40,701 bases of DNA from CAYMJK01 sp043101635 (GCA_043101635.1 JBICIE010000013.1:1-40701); one strand, 5' to 3'; positions 31,196-40,063 are shown, counted from the stretch's first letter. The notes: generated by a model from the letters alone, not told the origin. Program-made: numbers and translations.

Positions 31196-32935
31196 ATGTC
31201 GACCAGTCGTTCCTACGTGCATGTTGGCGGGACTGAGCCGCTGATCGGGCTGACGATCGACGAGCATCTGCGGGAGATTGTCCGGCGCTGGCCGCAGCGC
31301 GACGCGGTGGTCTCGATCCCGCAGGGCCAGCGGGTGAGCTACGAGCGGCTGGACCGGGAGGTGGAGGCGGTGGCCCGCGGGCTGATCGGCCTGGGGGTCG
31401 GCCCCGGCGACCGCGTCGGGATCTGGGCGACCGACAACCTCGAGTGGGTGCTGATGCAGCTTGCCACGGCCCGCATCGGGGTAATCCTCGTCAACATCAA
31501 CCCGGCGTACCGGATCGGCGAGCTGCGCCACGCCCTGCGCCTGGCCCAGGTGAACTGCCTGGTGCTGATGCCGCGGTTCCGGTCATCGGACTACGTGGGC
31601 ATGGTCAGGGAACTCGTGCCGGAGGCGGCCTCGTGCGAGCCGGAGCGGCTCAGGTCGCACCTGCTGCCGCAACTGCGGCAGGTGGTGGTCTACGACCCGG
31701 AGGACATCGCGCGGCGCGAACGCTGGGCGCCGGGCTTCTACACGTGGGCCGATCTGCTGGAAGCGGGCGCGGCGGCGCCGACGGAGAGCGTGGCGCGACG
31801 GGCGGAGTCGTTCGACGCCGATGACCCGGTGAACATCCAGTTCACCAGCGGCACGACCGGTTTCCCCAAGGCGGTGGTGCTCACGCACCACAACATCCTG
31901 AACAACGCGCTGTTCACGGCGAAGGCCATGGGCTTCACCGAGCAGGACCGGCTGTGCGTGCCGGTGCCGTTCTATCACTGCTTCGGGATGGTGGTGTCGA
32001 ACCTGGCGTGTCTGTCGACCGGGGCGTGCATCGTCATCCCATCCGACCACTTCGAGGCCGGCGCCACGCTGAAGGCGATCCAGGATGAGCGGTGCACGGC
32101 CGTGCACGGCGTGCCGACGATGTTCCTGGCCGAACTGGAGCATCCGGAGTTCAAGAGCTTCGATCTGTCGAGCCTGCGCACCGGCATCATGGCGGGAGCG
32201 CCGTGCCCGCCGGAACTCATGCGGCGCGTCATGAACGACATGGGCTGCCGGGAGATCCTCATCGGGTACGGGCAGACCGAGTGCTCGCCGATCGCCACGC
32301 TGACGCACGCCGAGGACAGCGTCGAGCGGCGCACGCAGACGGTCGGCACACCCATCCCGCACCAGGAGTGCAAGGTGATCGATCCCGAGACCGGGCAGAT
32401 CCAGCCGCGCGGCGTCCCGGGCGAAGTCTGCATGCGCGGGTACCACGTGATGCGCGGCTACTACGCCCAGCCGGAGGAGACCGCCCGCACGATCGACGAG
32501 CGCGGCTGGCTGCACTCGGGCGATGTCGGCGTGATGAGCCCCGACGGGTACGTCGCCATCACCGGGCGCATCAAGGACATGATCATCCGCGGCGGGGAGA
32601 ACATCTATCCCGCCGAGATCGAGGCGTTCTTCTACGAGCACCCCGATGTCGAGGAGGTCGCGGTCTTCGGCGTGCCCGATGAGAAGCTGGGCGAGGAGGT
32701 CGGGGCGTGGGTCCGCCTGCGCAACGGCCAGGACATCAGCGCCGAGCAACTGCAGGAATGGGCCCGGGGCCGCATCGCGCACTACAAGGTGCCGCGGCGG
32801 ATCTGGTTCGTCTCCTCGTTCCCGACGACGGTCACCGGCAAGATCCAGAAGAACCGCATCCGGGACGCGGTGGACCGCTGGAAGGATGCCGGCGGCCCCC
32901 AGAGCGGCAAGGATGTGGCGACGTTCGTGCGCTGA
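31196..32935 (+). CDS. AMP-forming acyl-CoA synthetase (FadD-like)
   Basis: A 579-residue enzyme of the ANL superfamily that activates a carboxylic acid, probably a fatty acid, with ATP and joins it to CoA. Motifs in order: P-loop-like TSGTTGFPKAVVLTHHN, YGQTECSPIATLTH for the acyl/AMP pocket, GWLHSGDVG, hinge GRIKDMIIRGGENIYP, and the catalytic Lys region TTVTGKIQKNRIRD. Length and motifs fit FadD-type synthetases rather than acetyl-CoA synthetase. GGAGGG precedes ATG 31196. The cupin gene follows after 15 bases, likely in one transcript. Confidence 0.92.
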   Translation: MSTSRSYVHVGGTEPLIGLTIDEHLREIVRRWPQRDAVVSIPQGQRVSYERLDREVEAVARGLIGLGVGPGDRVGIWATDNLEWVLMQLATARIGVILVNINPAYRIGELRHALRLAQVNCLVLMPRFRSSDYVGMVRELVPEAASCEPERLRSHLLPQLRQVVVYDPEDIARRERWAPGFYTWADLLEAGAAAPTESVARRAESFDADDPVNIQFTSGTTGFPKAVVLTHHNILNNALFTAKAMGFTEQDRLCVPVPFYHCFGMVVSNLACLSTGACIVIPSDHFEAGATLKAIQDERCTAVHGVPTMFLAELEHPEFKSFDLSSLRTGIMAGAPCPPELMRRVMNDMGCREILIGYGQTECSPIATLTHAEDSVERRTQTVGTPIPHQECKVIDPETGQIQPRGVPGEVCMRGYHVMRGYYAQPEETARTIDERGWLHSGDVGVMSPDGYVAITGRIKDMIIRGGENIYPAEIEAFFYEHPDVEEVAVFGVPDEKLGEEVGAWVRLRNGQDISAEQLQEWARGRIAHYKVPRRIWFVSSFPTTVTGKIQKNRIRDAVDRWKDAGGPQSGKDVATFVR

Positions 32936-32950
32936 GCCAGGAGGCGTTCG

Positions 32951-33481
32951 ATGCCGACCGAAGCGGGGCGACCCCGACGGATCGAACGCTGCGCTGAACT
33001 GCTGGCGCGGGCCGGCGTGGTCGTCACCGATGCCGAGCTTGCCTCGATGGAGCTGACCGACCTCGGGCTCGGCAACTTCGAGATCGAGGGCCTGGGGCTG
33101 ATCATCTACATCAACACCGACCGCTACTGCGCCAAGGAGCTTGTGCTGCTGCCGCGGCAGACCTGCCCGGAGCATCGCCACCCGCCGGTGGGCGGCGAGC
33201 CGGGCAAGCAGGAGACGTTCCGGGTGCGCTTCGGGACGGTGTACCTGCACGTGGAGGGACCGGCGACCGGCGCCCCCGCAGCGCGGCCGCCGGCGGGCAA
33301 GGAGCGCTTCTACACAGCGCAGCGCGAGATCGCGCTGCATCCGGGCGAGCAGTTCACGATCCCGCCGGACACGCTGCACTGGTTCCAGGCGGGGCCCGAG
33401 GGCGCGGTGGTCAGCGAGTTCAGCTCGACCAGCCGCGATGAGCTGGATGTCTTCACGGATCCGGCGGTGCGGCGGGTGTAA
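32951..33481 (+). CDS. Cupin sugar isomerase, D-lyxose isomerase family
   Basis: A 176-residue cupin. The metal-binding residues are visible: two His in CPEHRHPP, Glu in KQETFRVRFG and a later His in DTLHWFQAG, the set found in D-lyxose ketol-isomerases, which interconvert D-lyxose/D-xylulose and D-mannose/D-fructose with Mn2+. The stretch GKQETFRVRFGTVYLHVEG strongly resembles that family. The substrate is inferred. The stop TAA runs straight into the first REP palindrome of the mobile area. Confidence 0.75.
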   Translation: MPTEAGRPRRIERCAELLARAGVVVTDAELASMELTDLGLGNFEIEGLGLIIYINTDRYCAKELVLLPRQTCPEHRHPPVGGEPGKQETFRVRFGTVYLHVEGPATGAPAARPPAGKERFYTAQREIALHPGEQFTIPPDTLHWFQAGPEGAVVSEFSSTSRDELDVFTDPAVRRV

Positions 33482-33508
33482 AGAGCCCTGAGCGCGAGCT
33501 CAGGGGCC
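33481..33508 (+). repeat. REP palindrome copy b
   Basis: CCCTGAGC (33486-33493), loop GCGA, GCTCAGGG (33498-33505), preceded by AAAGAG. Same orientation as copy a; forms an inverted pair with copy c 43 bases on. Confidence 0.8.
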
Positions 33509-33550
33509 TCTGCCACGGCCTACGCAGGCCGCCCGCGGACAAGGCCGGCC

Positions 33551-33576
33551 ACCCGAGCTTGCGCTCGGGGCTCTTC
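33551..33576 (-). repeat. REP palindrome copy c
   Basis: CCCGAGC (33552-33558), loop TTGC, GCTCGGG (33563-33569), followed by GCTCTT. It is the reverse of copies a and b and lies 16 bases before the REP-associated transposase. Confidence 0.8.
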
Positions 33577-33592
33577 TGATACACTCTTGCCA

Positions 33593-34061
33593 ATGGCGAT
33601 GGGATACATGCTGACTTGGACGTGTTACGGGACATGGCTGCATGGAGATGTGCGCGGCTCGGTCGATGATGATCACAGTCGGTGGAAGTGGCCGCGCGTG
33701 AAACCTTATGTGCCGCGCGAAGAGGCGAATCGCGCCCAGCTCAAATGCTCCCCGGTCGTTCTTGACGAGAAGGCGCGCAAGGTTAGTGGAGAGGGCGATC
33801 CGGGATCATTGCTTGCACAGGGGATGGACGCTTCGGGCGATCAATGTCCGATCGAATCATGTGCATGTCGTCGTGCTGGGCGCCGACCTCGCCCCGGAGC
33901 CGATCATGAAACAGCTCAAGGACTGGGCGACGAGGAGATTGCGCGAGGCGGAATATGTACCGGGGCAGGGGCGAGTCTGGACAGCGCATGGCAGTACGCG
34001 GTACCTCTTCACAGTCGAGTCGGTCGAGATGGCGGCCGACTACGTGATCAACCGGCAGTAA
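33593..34061 (+). pseudogene. REP-associated tyrosine transposase (Y1/RAYT), frameshifted
   Basis: Two frames join into one IS200/Y1-like protein of about 155 residues. The first part (from 33593) has MLTWTCYGTWLHGDVRGSVD, the second LVERAIRDHCLHRGW, the HUH metal motif in RSNHVHVVVLGADLAP, and the end HGSTRYLFTVESVEMAADYV. The break is at about 33780-33783, where one extra G in AAGGTTA moves the frame by +1; removing it gives a continuous EKARK-LVERAIRD. RAYT proteins cut and move REP palindromes, and such palindromes flank this gene on both sides. The shift may be a real inactivation, a read error or, less likely, recoding. Confidence 0.85.
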
Positions 34062-34092
34062 CTGAGGTGGGCGCCGCGGCGGAACCGCTCGG

Positions 34093-34105
34093 CCCCCGAG
34101 CTTGC
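34093..34105 (-). repeat. REP palindrome copy d, left half (split by IS)
   Basis: CCCCCGAGC plus loop TTGC (34102-34105). The other half, GCTCAGGG then CTCTCTT, lies at 35098-35113 beyond the insertion sequence. Joined, they restore a REP like copy c. Confidence 0.8.
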
Positions 34106-35093
34106 GGGCAAATTGCATCAAATCGGGGGTGAGGGGGTGAGAATCTGGCGGCGGATTTCGCTGATGATGAGCTTGGCCTGGACCCACTGGCGCACCCGGC
34201 CGTAGGACCGAACCCACGGCCTGAGCCCGTTGAGCCCGTTGGCGTGACTGGTCAGCGTGCCGAAGGCGCCCTCGATGAGGCCGCGCATCCTGAGAAGGTC
34301 GGCGCCGAACCGGGAGGGCGACTGCTCCAGGAGGTTGATACTCCGGATCCGGCCGGGGTCTTGCGGGTGGTTTCCGAGCCCCTGAATCCGATTGCGCCCG
34401 CGCTGGCGCCGGGGCGCCAGCATCTGTGCGCCGCGCTGGCGCGCAAGCCGGAACAGCCGGTTGCTGTTGTAGTTGGTATCCGCGAGCAGGTAAGCCGTCG
34501 GAGGTAGTTCACGCATCATTCGTCGAGCCATTTCTCGCTCATCGATGTGCATCGGCGCAACGCGCCATCCCCATATCGTGCCGAAAGAGTCGATGAGCAT
34601 GTGGAGCTTGTATCCCTTGCCAAACCCGCCTCGAGCGCGCCCATAGCCGGCGTGTCGGTCGGCGCTGTGCGGAGCGATCTCCATCGCGTGGCCGTCGATC
34701 GCGCACAGCAGCGTCGCCCGTCGCTGGCGACGCAGCACCCATCGCTCCAGCCGCGCCCGCAAACGCTGCACGCTCTTGCTGCGCAGCCGCCGTGACATCT
34801 GCGAGGCCGAAGGCAGGCCCGGTGGCAGCGTCACGCCGCGCCAGCTCTCCGGGTCACACGCCCAGCAGGTCGGCCGGTCGTTGATGACCGCCCAGAGGTA
34901 TACTTCAACAATAGTGGAATCGGTGTAGGTGAATCGGCCGTTCAGATGGCGTCTACCGAGTTCCCGAAGCCGTCTCCGTACGGCCTTAAGCAGCCTGCGT
35001 TCCATGCAGTTCCTCCTGTTTGCTAGACAGTGGAAGTATGGGCGCAGGCTGCCCTTGGCGCAAGTTGGTGGGCGCTAATCGCGCAATTACCCC
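34106..35093 (-). mobile_element. Insertion sequence with DDE transposase, inserted in a REP loop
   Basis: A 988-base element. Its ends read inward GGGCAAATTGC (left, 34106) and GGGGTAATTGC (right, from 35093), 9 of 11 bases identical. A 4-base duplication TTGC stands outside each end (34102-34105 and 35094-35097). It is exactly the loop of a REP hairpin. The element has one gene on the minus strand and intact ends, so it may be active. Family IS5-like or IS4-like; not settled. Confidence 0.85.
34118..35005 (-). CDS. DDE transposase of the insertion sequence
   Basis: A 295-residue transposase of the DDE_Tnp_1 type (IS4/IS5-like). The catalytic acids are Asp104 in LLCAIDGHAMEI, Asp176 in YLLADTNYNSN and Glu245 in RGLIEGAFGTLTSH. 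The stretch YGRARGGFGKGYKLHMLID before the second Asp is typical. The N-terminal 70 residues are basic and probably bind the ends. It fills almost the whole element and is not interrupted. ATG 35005 is preceded by AGGAGG. Confidence 0.92.
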   Translation of the reverse strand: MERRLLKAVRRRLRELGRRHLNGRFTYTDSTIVEVYLWAVINDRPTCWACDPESWRGVTLPPGLPSASQMSRRLRSKSVQRLRARLERWVLRRQRRATLLCAIDGHAMEIAPHSADRHAGYGRARGGFGKGYKLHMLIDSFGTIWGWRVAPMHIDEREMARRMMRELPPTAYLLADTNYNSNRLFRLARQRGAQMLAPRRQRGRNRIQGLGNHPQDPGRIRSINLLEQSPSRFGADLLRMRGLIEGAFGTLTSHANGLNGLRPWVRSYGRVRQWVQAKLIISEIRRQILTPSPPI

Positions 35094-35113
35094 TTGCGCT
35101 CAGGGCTCTCTTC
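35094..35113 (-). repeat. REP palindrome copy d, right half
   Basis: Duplicated loop TTGC (35094-35097), arm GCTCAGGG (35098-35105) and tail CTCTCTT. See the left half at 34093. Confidence 0.8.
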
Positions 35114-35154
35114 TCGTGTTCGAGGATGAGATCGCGACGGGGTTCCAGTGGCGA

Positions 35155-35994
35155 TCAGGCGCCGCCCGGCGCATCGCCTTCGCCCTCCTCCGCCCGCGGC
35201 AGCGGCCGGTCGGGAAACTCCTGCTTCCACACCTCCAGCGGGATCGCCTCGAACTCGAGGTGGAAGTGGTACGGCTCGAAGAAGCCGCCGGGGTCGCTGC
35301 GCATCCACGGGTCGCGCACGTGGCGGAACATGGCGTAGGGGACCAGCGCCCGCAGCGAGACCGAGCCATCGTCGGCCAGCCACACCTTGACTTCGCCTTC
35401 CAGCGGCGCCGCCTGGCCGTTCTCGGCTGACCGCTCATCCGCCTTGCCATCCAGCGAGGCCATGCGGGCGTTGTCGGGCGTGATCTGGCCGTTCATGGTG
35501 TCGTCAGCGCTGCGGGTGTTGTACTGGTCCTTGGCTTCGTCGCTCAGGCCGCACTCGCGGACATCCGCCAGCGTGTACTTGAGGTGCTGCAGCGCTGTCT
35601 CCGGCACGGGCACACCCTCGCCGGCGAAGCGCACCCCGTCCATCGTGATGGTCACCGGCGAGCCCTCGCGGATGTCGGTGAAGAACAGCGACTTGGGGTC
35701 GCTCTTGTAGAAGCCGATCCGCAGGATGGCCCCCGACTCGCGCCCGGCGCCCTTGTCCAGGCGGGTGCCGCCAACGGCCACAAAGGCCTCGACGTTGTAC
35801 CCGAGGATGCCGCGCTGCTCGGGCGTGGTGTAGGGGCGCTGGCCCTCCAGCACGATCGTCTCGCCGTCCGTGGTTTCCCAACTGAGGGAATAGCGGGGGT
35901 GGGCGCTGTCATCGACGTACAGCACGGGCCCGGACCAGGCGGCGAGGGCCGCCGCGGCCAGCGCGGCGGCAATACTACAAACTGTCGGAATCAT
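35155..35994 (-). CDS. Secreted protein of unknown function
   Basis: A 279-residue protein with a signal peptide (MIPTVCSIAAALAAAALAAW). The start ATG 35994 is set by GGGGAGG five bases upstream. The mature part has a beta-rich first half (LYVDDSAHPRYSLSWETTDG), a segment on position-dependent residues such as SLFFTDIREGSPVTITMDGV, and ends in a Pro/Glu/Gly-rich tail. I do not recognise the family. It is divergent from the choice-of-anchor protein gene at 36141, sharing a 146-base control region. Its end lies 42 bases from the split REP copy d. Confidence 0.7.
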   Translation of the reverse strand: MIPTVCSIAAALAAAALAAWSGPVLYVDDSAHPRYSLSWETTDGETIVLEGQRPYTTPEQRGILGYNVEAFVAVGGTRLDKGAGRESGAILRIGFYKSDPKSLFFTDIREGSPVTITMDGVRFAGEGVPVPETALQHLKYTLADVRECGLSDEAKDQYNTRSADDTMNGQITPDNARMASLDGKADERSAENGQAAPLEGEVKVWLADDGSVSLRALVPYAMFRHVRDPWMRSDPGGFFEPYHFHLEFEAIPLEVWKQEFPDRPLPRAEEGEGDAPGGA

Positions 35995-36140
35995 CGGGCC
36001 TCCCCGTGTTTTTGCCCAGAGTCGGTCGGAACGTCCGATTTCTCTAGCACCCATTCGCAATCTGCGTGTATTCTGTTCACGAGTCCGGCCCGCGGTGAGG
36101 TGGTTGCCGGATAAAACAGTCGGATATTGGGAGGACCGGT

Positions 36141-38384
36141 ATGCATACTGGATGGATTGCCCGCGCCGGGCTGCTTGTGGTCGTGACGGGCGGGCTGACG
36201 CTCTCGGCGTCCGGGCACGATGAGGACTGGCGGAAGCTGCGCGACCGGCAGGAAGCCTTCGTCGGTCCGATCGTGACGATCAACACGCTGCAGCACCACA
36301 AGGGCGCCCCCGAGCCGGACATGTTCGACTCGGAGAACATGCTCATGCTGGCGTGGATCCCGCTCAGCGAGTTTCCCGGCGGCCACGGTTCCGGCAACGA
36401 CTGCTGGGGCTACACCTCGCCATCCGGCCGCGAATACGCCATCATGGGCCTCCAGAAGGGCTACGGGTTCGTCGAGATCACCGATCCGGCGAGCCCGGTC
36501 ATCCTCGATGTCGTCACCGGGCCGTCCAGCACCTGGCATGACATCAAGATCATCGGGACCTACGCCTACGGCGTCAGCGAGGGCGGCAGCGGCATTCAGG
36601 TGATCGACTTGGGCCGTATCGACGAGGGGATCGTCCGCCACGTCATCGACAAGACCCAGTCGGGCCATTCCTCGACGCACAACATCGCCGCCAATCCCGA
36701 CTCGGGCTACCTGTACCTCGTCGGCGCCAACATCGCCAATGGCGGGCTGGTTGCCGTCGACACGACCAACCCCGAGAACCCGACGATCGCCGGGCAGTGG
36801 TCCGGCAGCTACGTGCACGACGCCCAGGTCGTCAGCTACAGCTCCGGGCCCTACGCGGGGAAGGAGATCGCCTTCTGCTTCAACGGCGGGCGCGGCATCG
36901 AGGTCATCGATGTCACCGACAAGGGCAACATGGTGAAGATCGGCGGCACGAGCTACGCCGGCGTGAGCTACACGCATCAGGGCTGGCTCTCGCCCGACCG
37001 CCAGTACCTGTACATGAACGATGAGCTGGATGAGGGCTCGACCGTCAGCGTCACGACGACGCGCATCTTCGACGTCTCCGATCCCTCCAAGCCAACCTTC
37101 GTCCGGAGCTTCACCAGCGGCAGCACCTCCATCGATCACAACCTGTACACCAGGGGCGACCGCCTGTACGAGGCCAACTACCGCAGCGGCCTGCGGATCT
37201 TCGACATCGCCGACCCGACCAATCCGACCCAGGTCGCCTTCTTCGACACCTATCCCGGCAGCGACTCGGCCCAGTTCAACGGCGCCTGGAGCTGCTATCC
37301 CTATTTCGACAGCGGCACGATTCTGATCAGCGACATCGAGCGCGGCCTGTTCCTGGTGCGCGAACTCGACAGCGGCGCCTACGGCGTCGAGATGCAGCTC
37401 GTCGGCGATCCCAGCCCCACGCTGGCCCCGTCCGGCGAGAGCGTGCAGGTCGAGATCATCGAGACCACCGGCGCCCTGGCGGCCGGCTCGGTGGCGCTGC
37501 ACGTGCGCGACTCGGGCGGCGACCGCACCGTCGCCATGAGCAGCGTCGGCGCCGGCGTCTACGAGGGCGACTTCGGCGCCCTGCCGTGCTTCGAGACCAT
37601 CGAGTACTGGTTCACCGCCGAGACCACCGCCGGTGATACGGTCACACTGCCGCTCGGCGCGCCGTTTTTTACCTACGACGCCAGGGTCCTCACCGACCTG
37701 ATGCAGATCGTCAGCGACGACTTCGAGACCGACAAGGGCTGGAGCGTCGAGAACATCGATCTGCTCGATGGCGCATGGGAGCGCGGCGTGCCCGCCGGCC
37801 TCGGCGACCGCGGCGACCCCACCAAGGACAGCGACGGCTCCGGGCGCTGCTGGCTCACCGGCAACCGCTCCGGCAACAGCGATGTCGATGGCGGGCCGAC
37901 GCGCCTGACCAGCCCGGTCTACGACCTCTCCGGCGCGCCGGAGGCGACCATCAGCTACGCCCGCTGGTTCACCAACGACGATGGCGACATCGACCGGCTC
38001 GATGTCCACATCTCCAACGATGGCGGCGTCTCCTGGACGCTGGTCGAGAGCGTTCCCGGCCAGGCGCCCGAGTGGATCACCAGCGAGTTCCGCGTGGCCG
38101 ACATCCTCCCGCCGACGGCGCAGGTGCGCCTGCGCTTCAGCGCCACCGACAATCCCAACGACTCGGTCACCGAGGCGGGGATCGACGCCCTGTCGATCTT
38201 CACGGTCAGTTGCGGCGACGTGTGCCGGGTCGATCTGACCGGCGACGGCTCGCTCGACTTCTTCGACTTCCTGGAGTTTCAGAATCTGTTCGGCGCCGGC
38301 GACCTGAAGGCCGACTTCACGGGCGACGGCGTGCTGGACTTCTTTGATTTCCTGGCCTTCCAGAACGAGTTCGCGGCAGGCTGC
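36141..38384 (+). CDS. Choice-of-anchor B family protein with GC-type dockerin-like end; no stop codon
   Basis: A secreted protein of about 748 residues up to the expected end. Signal peptide at 1-24; then a choice-of-anchor B / LVIVD-repeat beta-propeller (CWGYTSPSGREYAIMGLQKG, later STWHDIKI, SSTHNIAAN, YTHQGWLSPD). A MAM/immune-inhibitor-like beta domain follows (SDDFETDKGWSVEN ... ISYARWFTNDDGD). It ends with two acidic repeats, DLTGDGSLDFFDFLEFQNLF and DFTGDGVLDFFDFLAFQNEF, and AAGC. Proteins of this type normally stop right after Gly-Cys. Here the frame stays open to 39050, through the terminator and the ABC gene, and no stop occurs in any frame from 38348 to about 38620. GGGAGG precedes ATG 36141. 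Confidence 0.85.
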
Positions 38385-38412
38385 CCGTCGCGGCCGGCCT
38401 TCATGCTCCTTG

Positions 38413-38446
38413 GCGGCGCCGTCCGGCCGGACGGCGCCGCTTTTTT
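38413..38446 (+). terminator. Strong rho-independent terminator after the dockerin gene
   Basis: Perfect 12-bp stem GCGGCGCCGTCC / GGACGGCGCCGC (38413-38424, 38429-38440), loop GGCC, then six T (38441-38446). It lies 28 bases after the Gly-Cys codons and inside the open frame. Confidence 0.95.
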
Positions 38447-38493
38447 GCCGGCCCGGCCGTTCGGTCCGCCGGCGCCGGCTCGTACACTCCTGT

Positions 38494-39246
38494 GTGTCCG
38501 AGACCCCACGCCACAACGGCTCAGCGCCCCCCGGCCCGCGGCCCGTGGCCGAGCTGCGCGCCCTGCGGAAGGTCTACTTCAAGCCGGACGGCTCGGTTAT
38601 GGTCGAGGCCCTCCGCGGCATCGACCTGACCATCAACCAGGGCGAGTACGTCGCCATCATGGGGGCCTCCGGCTCGGGCAAGAGCACCCTGATGAACATC
38701 CTCGGCTGCCTCGACCAGCCGACCGACGGCTCGTACTTCGTCGCCGGGGAGGATGTCCGGGCCATGAGCGACGAGCAGCTCTCGGCCTTCCGGGGCCGGA
38801 CCATCGGCTTCGTCTTCCAGGCCTTCAACCTGATCCCGCAGCTCACCGTCGAGGAGAACGTCGAGGCGCCCCTGTTCTACCAGGGCGTGCCGAAACGCGA
38901 GCGTCGCGCCCGGGCCATCGAGTCGCTCCAGATGGTCGGCCTTGGCGACCGCCTCGGCCACCGGCCGCGCGAGTTGTCCGGCGGCCAGCAGCAGCGCGTC
39001 GCCATCGCCCGGGCCCTCGTGACCCGCCCCAAGATCCTGATGGCCGATGAGCCGACCGGGAACCTCGACACCGCCACCGGGGAGAGCATCCTGGAGCTGT
39101 TCCAGACGCTCCACGCCGATGGGATGACGCTGATGATGGTCACCCACGACCCCAGCGTCTCGTCGCGCTGCCAGCGGATCATCTGGCTGCGGGACGGGCT
39201 GATCGAGTCGGATCGCCCGGTCCTGCACGCCGCACAGCCCGCCTGA
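38494..39246 (+). CDS. ABC transporter ATP-binding protein, LolD/MacB type
   Basis: About 250 residues. Motifs: Walker A GASGSGKSTLMNILG, Q-loop VFQAFNLIPQLTVEENV, signature LSGGQQQRVAIARAL, Walker B ILMADEPTGNLD, and switch His in MMVTHDPSV. LIPQLTVEENVEAPL and GNLDTATGE are typical of the LolD/MacB/FtsE group, which powers lipoprotein release or efflux. GTG 38494 (VSETPRHNG) or GTG 38545 (VAELRALRKVY) could be the start. No permease gene follows; the next gene is an HNH nuclease, so its partner must lie elsewhere. Confidence 0.9.
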   Translation: MSETPRHNGSAPPGPRPVAELRALRKVYFKPDGSVMVEALRGIDLTINQGEYVAIMGASGSGKSTLMNILGCLDQPTDGSYFVAGEDVRAMSDEQLSAFRGRTIGFVFQAFNLIPQLTVEENVEAPLFYQGVPKRERRARAIESLQMVGLGDRLGHRPRELSGGQQQRVAIARALVTRPKILMADEPTGNLDTATGESILELFQTLHADGMTLMMVTHDPSVSSRCQRIIWLRDGLIESDRPVLHAAQPA

Positions 39247-39306
39247 GGGGCCCGCGCTCGGATTCCGTGAGAATCCGCGTTTCCGGCGGGATCGGCCAGA
39301 AACAGC

Positions 39307-39335
39307 TTGAAATGGCCCCATCCGCCCGCGACAAT
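39307..39335 (+). promoter_or_regulatory. Sigma-70-like promoter of the HNH gene
   Basis: TTGAAA (39307-39312), 17-base spacer, GACAAT (39330-39335), 32 bases before ATG 39368. Good hexamers and ideal spacing. Confidence 0.55.
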
Positions 39336-39367
39336 CGGCTGGCCGGACCGTCGGCCAAGGTCCCATC

Positions 39368-40039
39368 ATGTCCAGTGAGCCGTCGAACTCGATTCGCCCC
39401 CCGGGGGCAGCGTCAGGGCTGGAAGCGAATGTTCTGGTCCTGAACCGGCTGTACGTCGCGATTCGCGTGATCAGCGCCCGGCGGGCCTTCACCCTGCTGT
39501 GCAAGGACCTGGCGGAGGTCATCCACGTCGAGGGGACGGGCCACCAGCGCCAGTACCTGAACTACGACTTCGAGACCTGGACCGAACTGGCCGAGTTGCA
39601 GCGCCGCTTCGAGCCCGACCGCCACGACTGGGTCCGCACCGTGCGCCAGTACATCGCCGTGCCGCGGGTCGTGCGCCTGCTGGGCTACGACCGGCTGCCG
39701 ACGCAGGTGGTGAAGCTGAACCGGCGCAATCTGTTTGCGCGGGATCACAACCAGTGCCAGTACTGCGGCCACAGCTTCCCGACCAGCGAGCTGTCGCTGG
39801 ACCACGTCGTCCCGCGCACGCAGGGCGGCGGCGACTCCTGGGAGAACCTGGTCACCGCGTGTGTGCGCTGCAACGCGCGCAAGGGCGGGCGTACGCCGCG
39901 GCAGGCCCAGATGCGCCTGGTGCGGGCCCCGGCCCGGCCGGCCCGCCATCCGGTCGTCGCCATCCGGCTCGGCAGCGAGCGGTACGCCTCCTGGCAGGCC
40001 TTCCTCGACGACGCGTACTGGTCGGTCGAACTCGGCTGA
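39368..40039 (+). CDS. HNH endonuclease family protein
   Basis: A 223-residue protein with a C-terminal HNH domain. It has two Cys pairs (Cys130/Cys133 in NQCQYCGHSF and Cys165/Cys168 in TACVRCNARKGG), the catalytic His146 in LSLDHVVPRTQGGGDSW and Asn160. The N-terminal 115 residues, with NVLVLNRLYVAIRVISARRA, are conserved in a group of chromosomal HNH proteins common in many phyla. Their role is not established, and no restriction or phage genes are nearby. It has its own promoter. Confidence 0.88.
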   Translation: MSSEPSNSIRPPGAASGLEANVLVLNRLYVAIRVISARRAFTLLCKDLAEVIHVEGTGHQRQYLNYDFETWTELAELQRRFEPDRHDWVRTVRQYIAVPRVVRLLGYDRLPTQVVKLNRRNLFARDHNQCQYCGHSFPTSELSLDHVVPRTQGGGDSWENLVTACVRCNARKGGRTPRQAQMRLVRAPARPARHPVVAIRLGSERYASWQAFLDDAYWSVELG

Positions 40040-40063
40040 GGCCGGCGGCGCCGGGCGCCCGCT

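Noticed and set aside
35991..38516. 841-codon open frame opposite the choice-of-anchor protein
   Set aside because: Asp/Gly/Val/Ala-rich shadow frame; no start signal and no motif.
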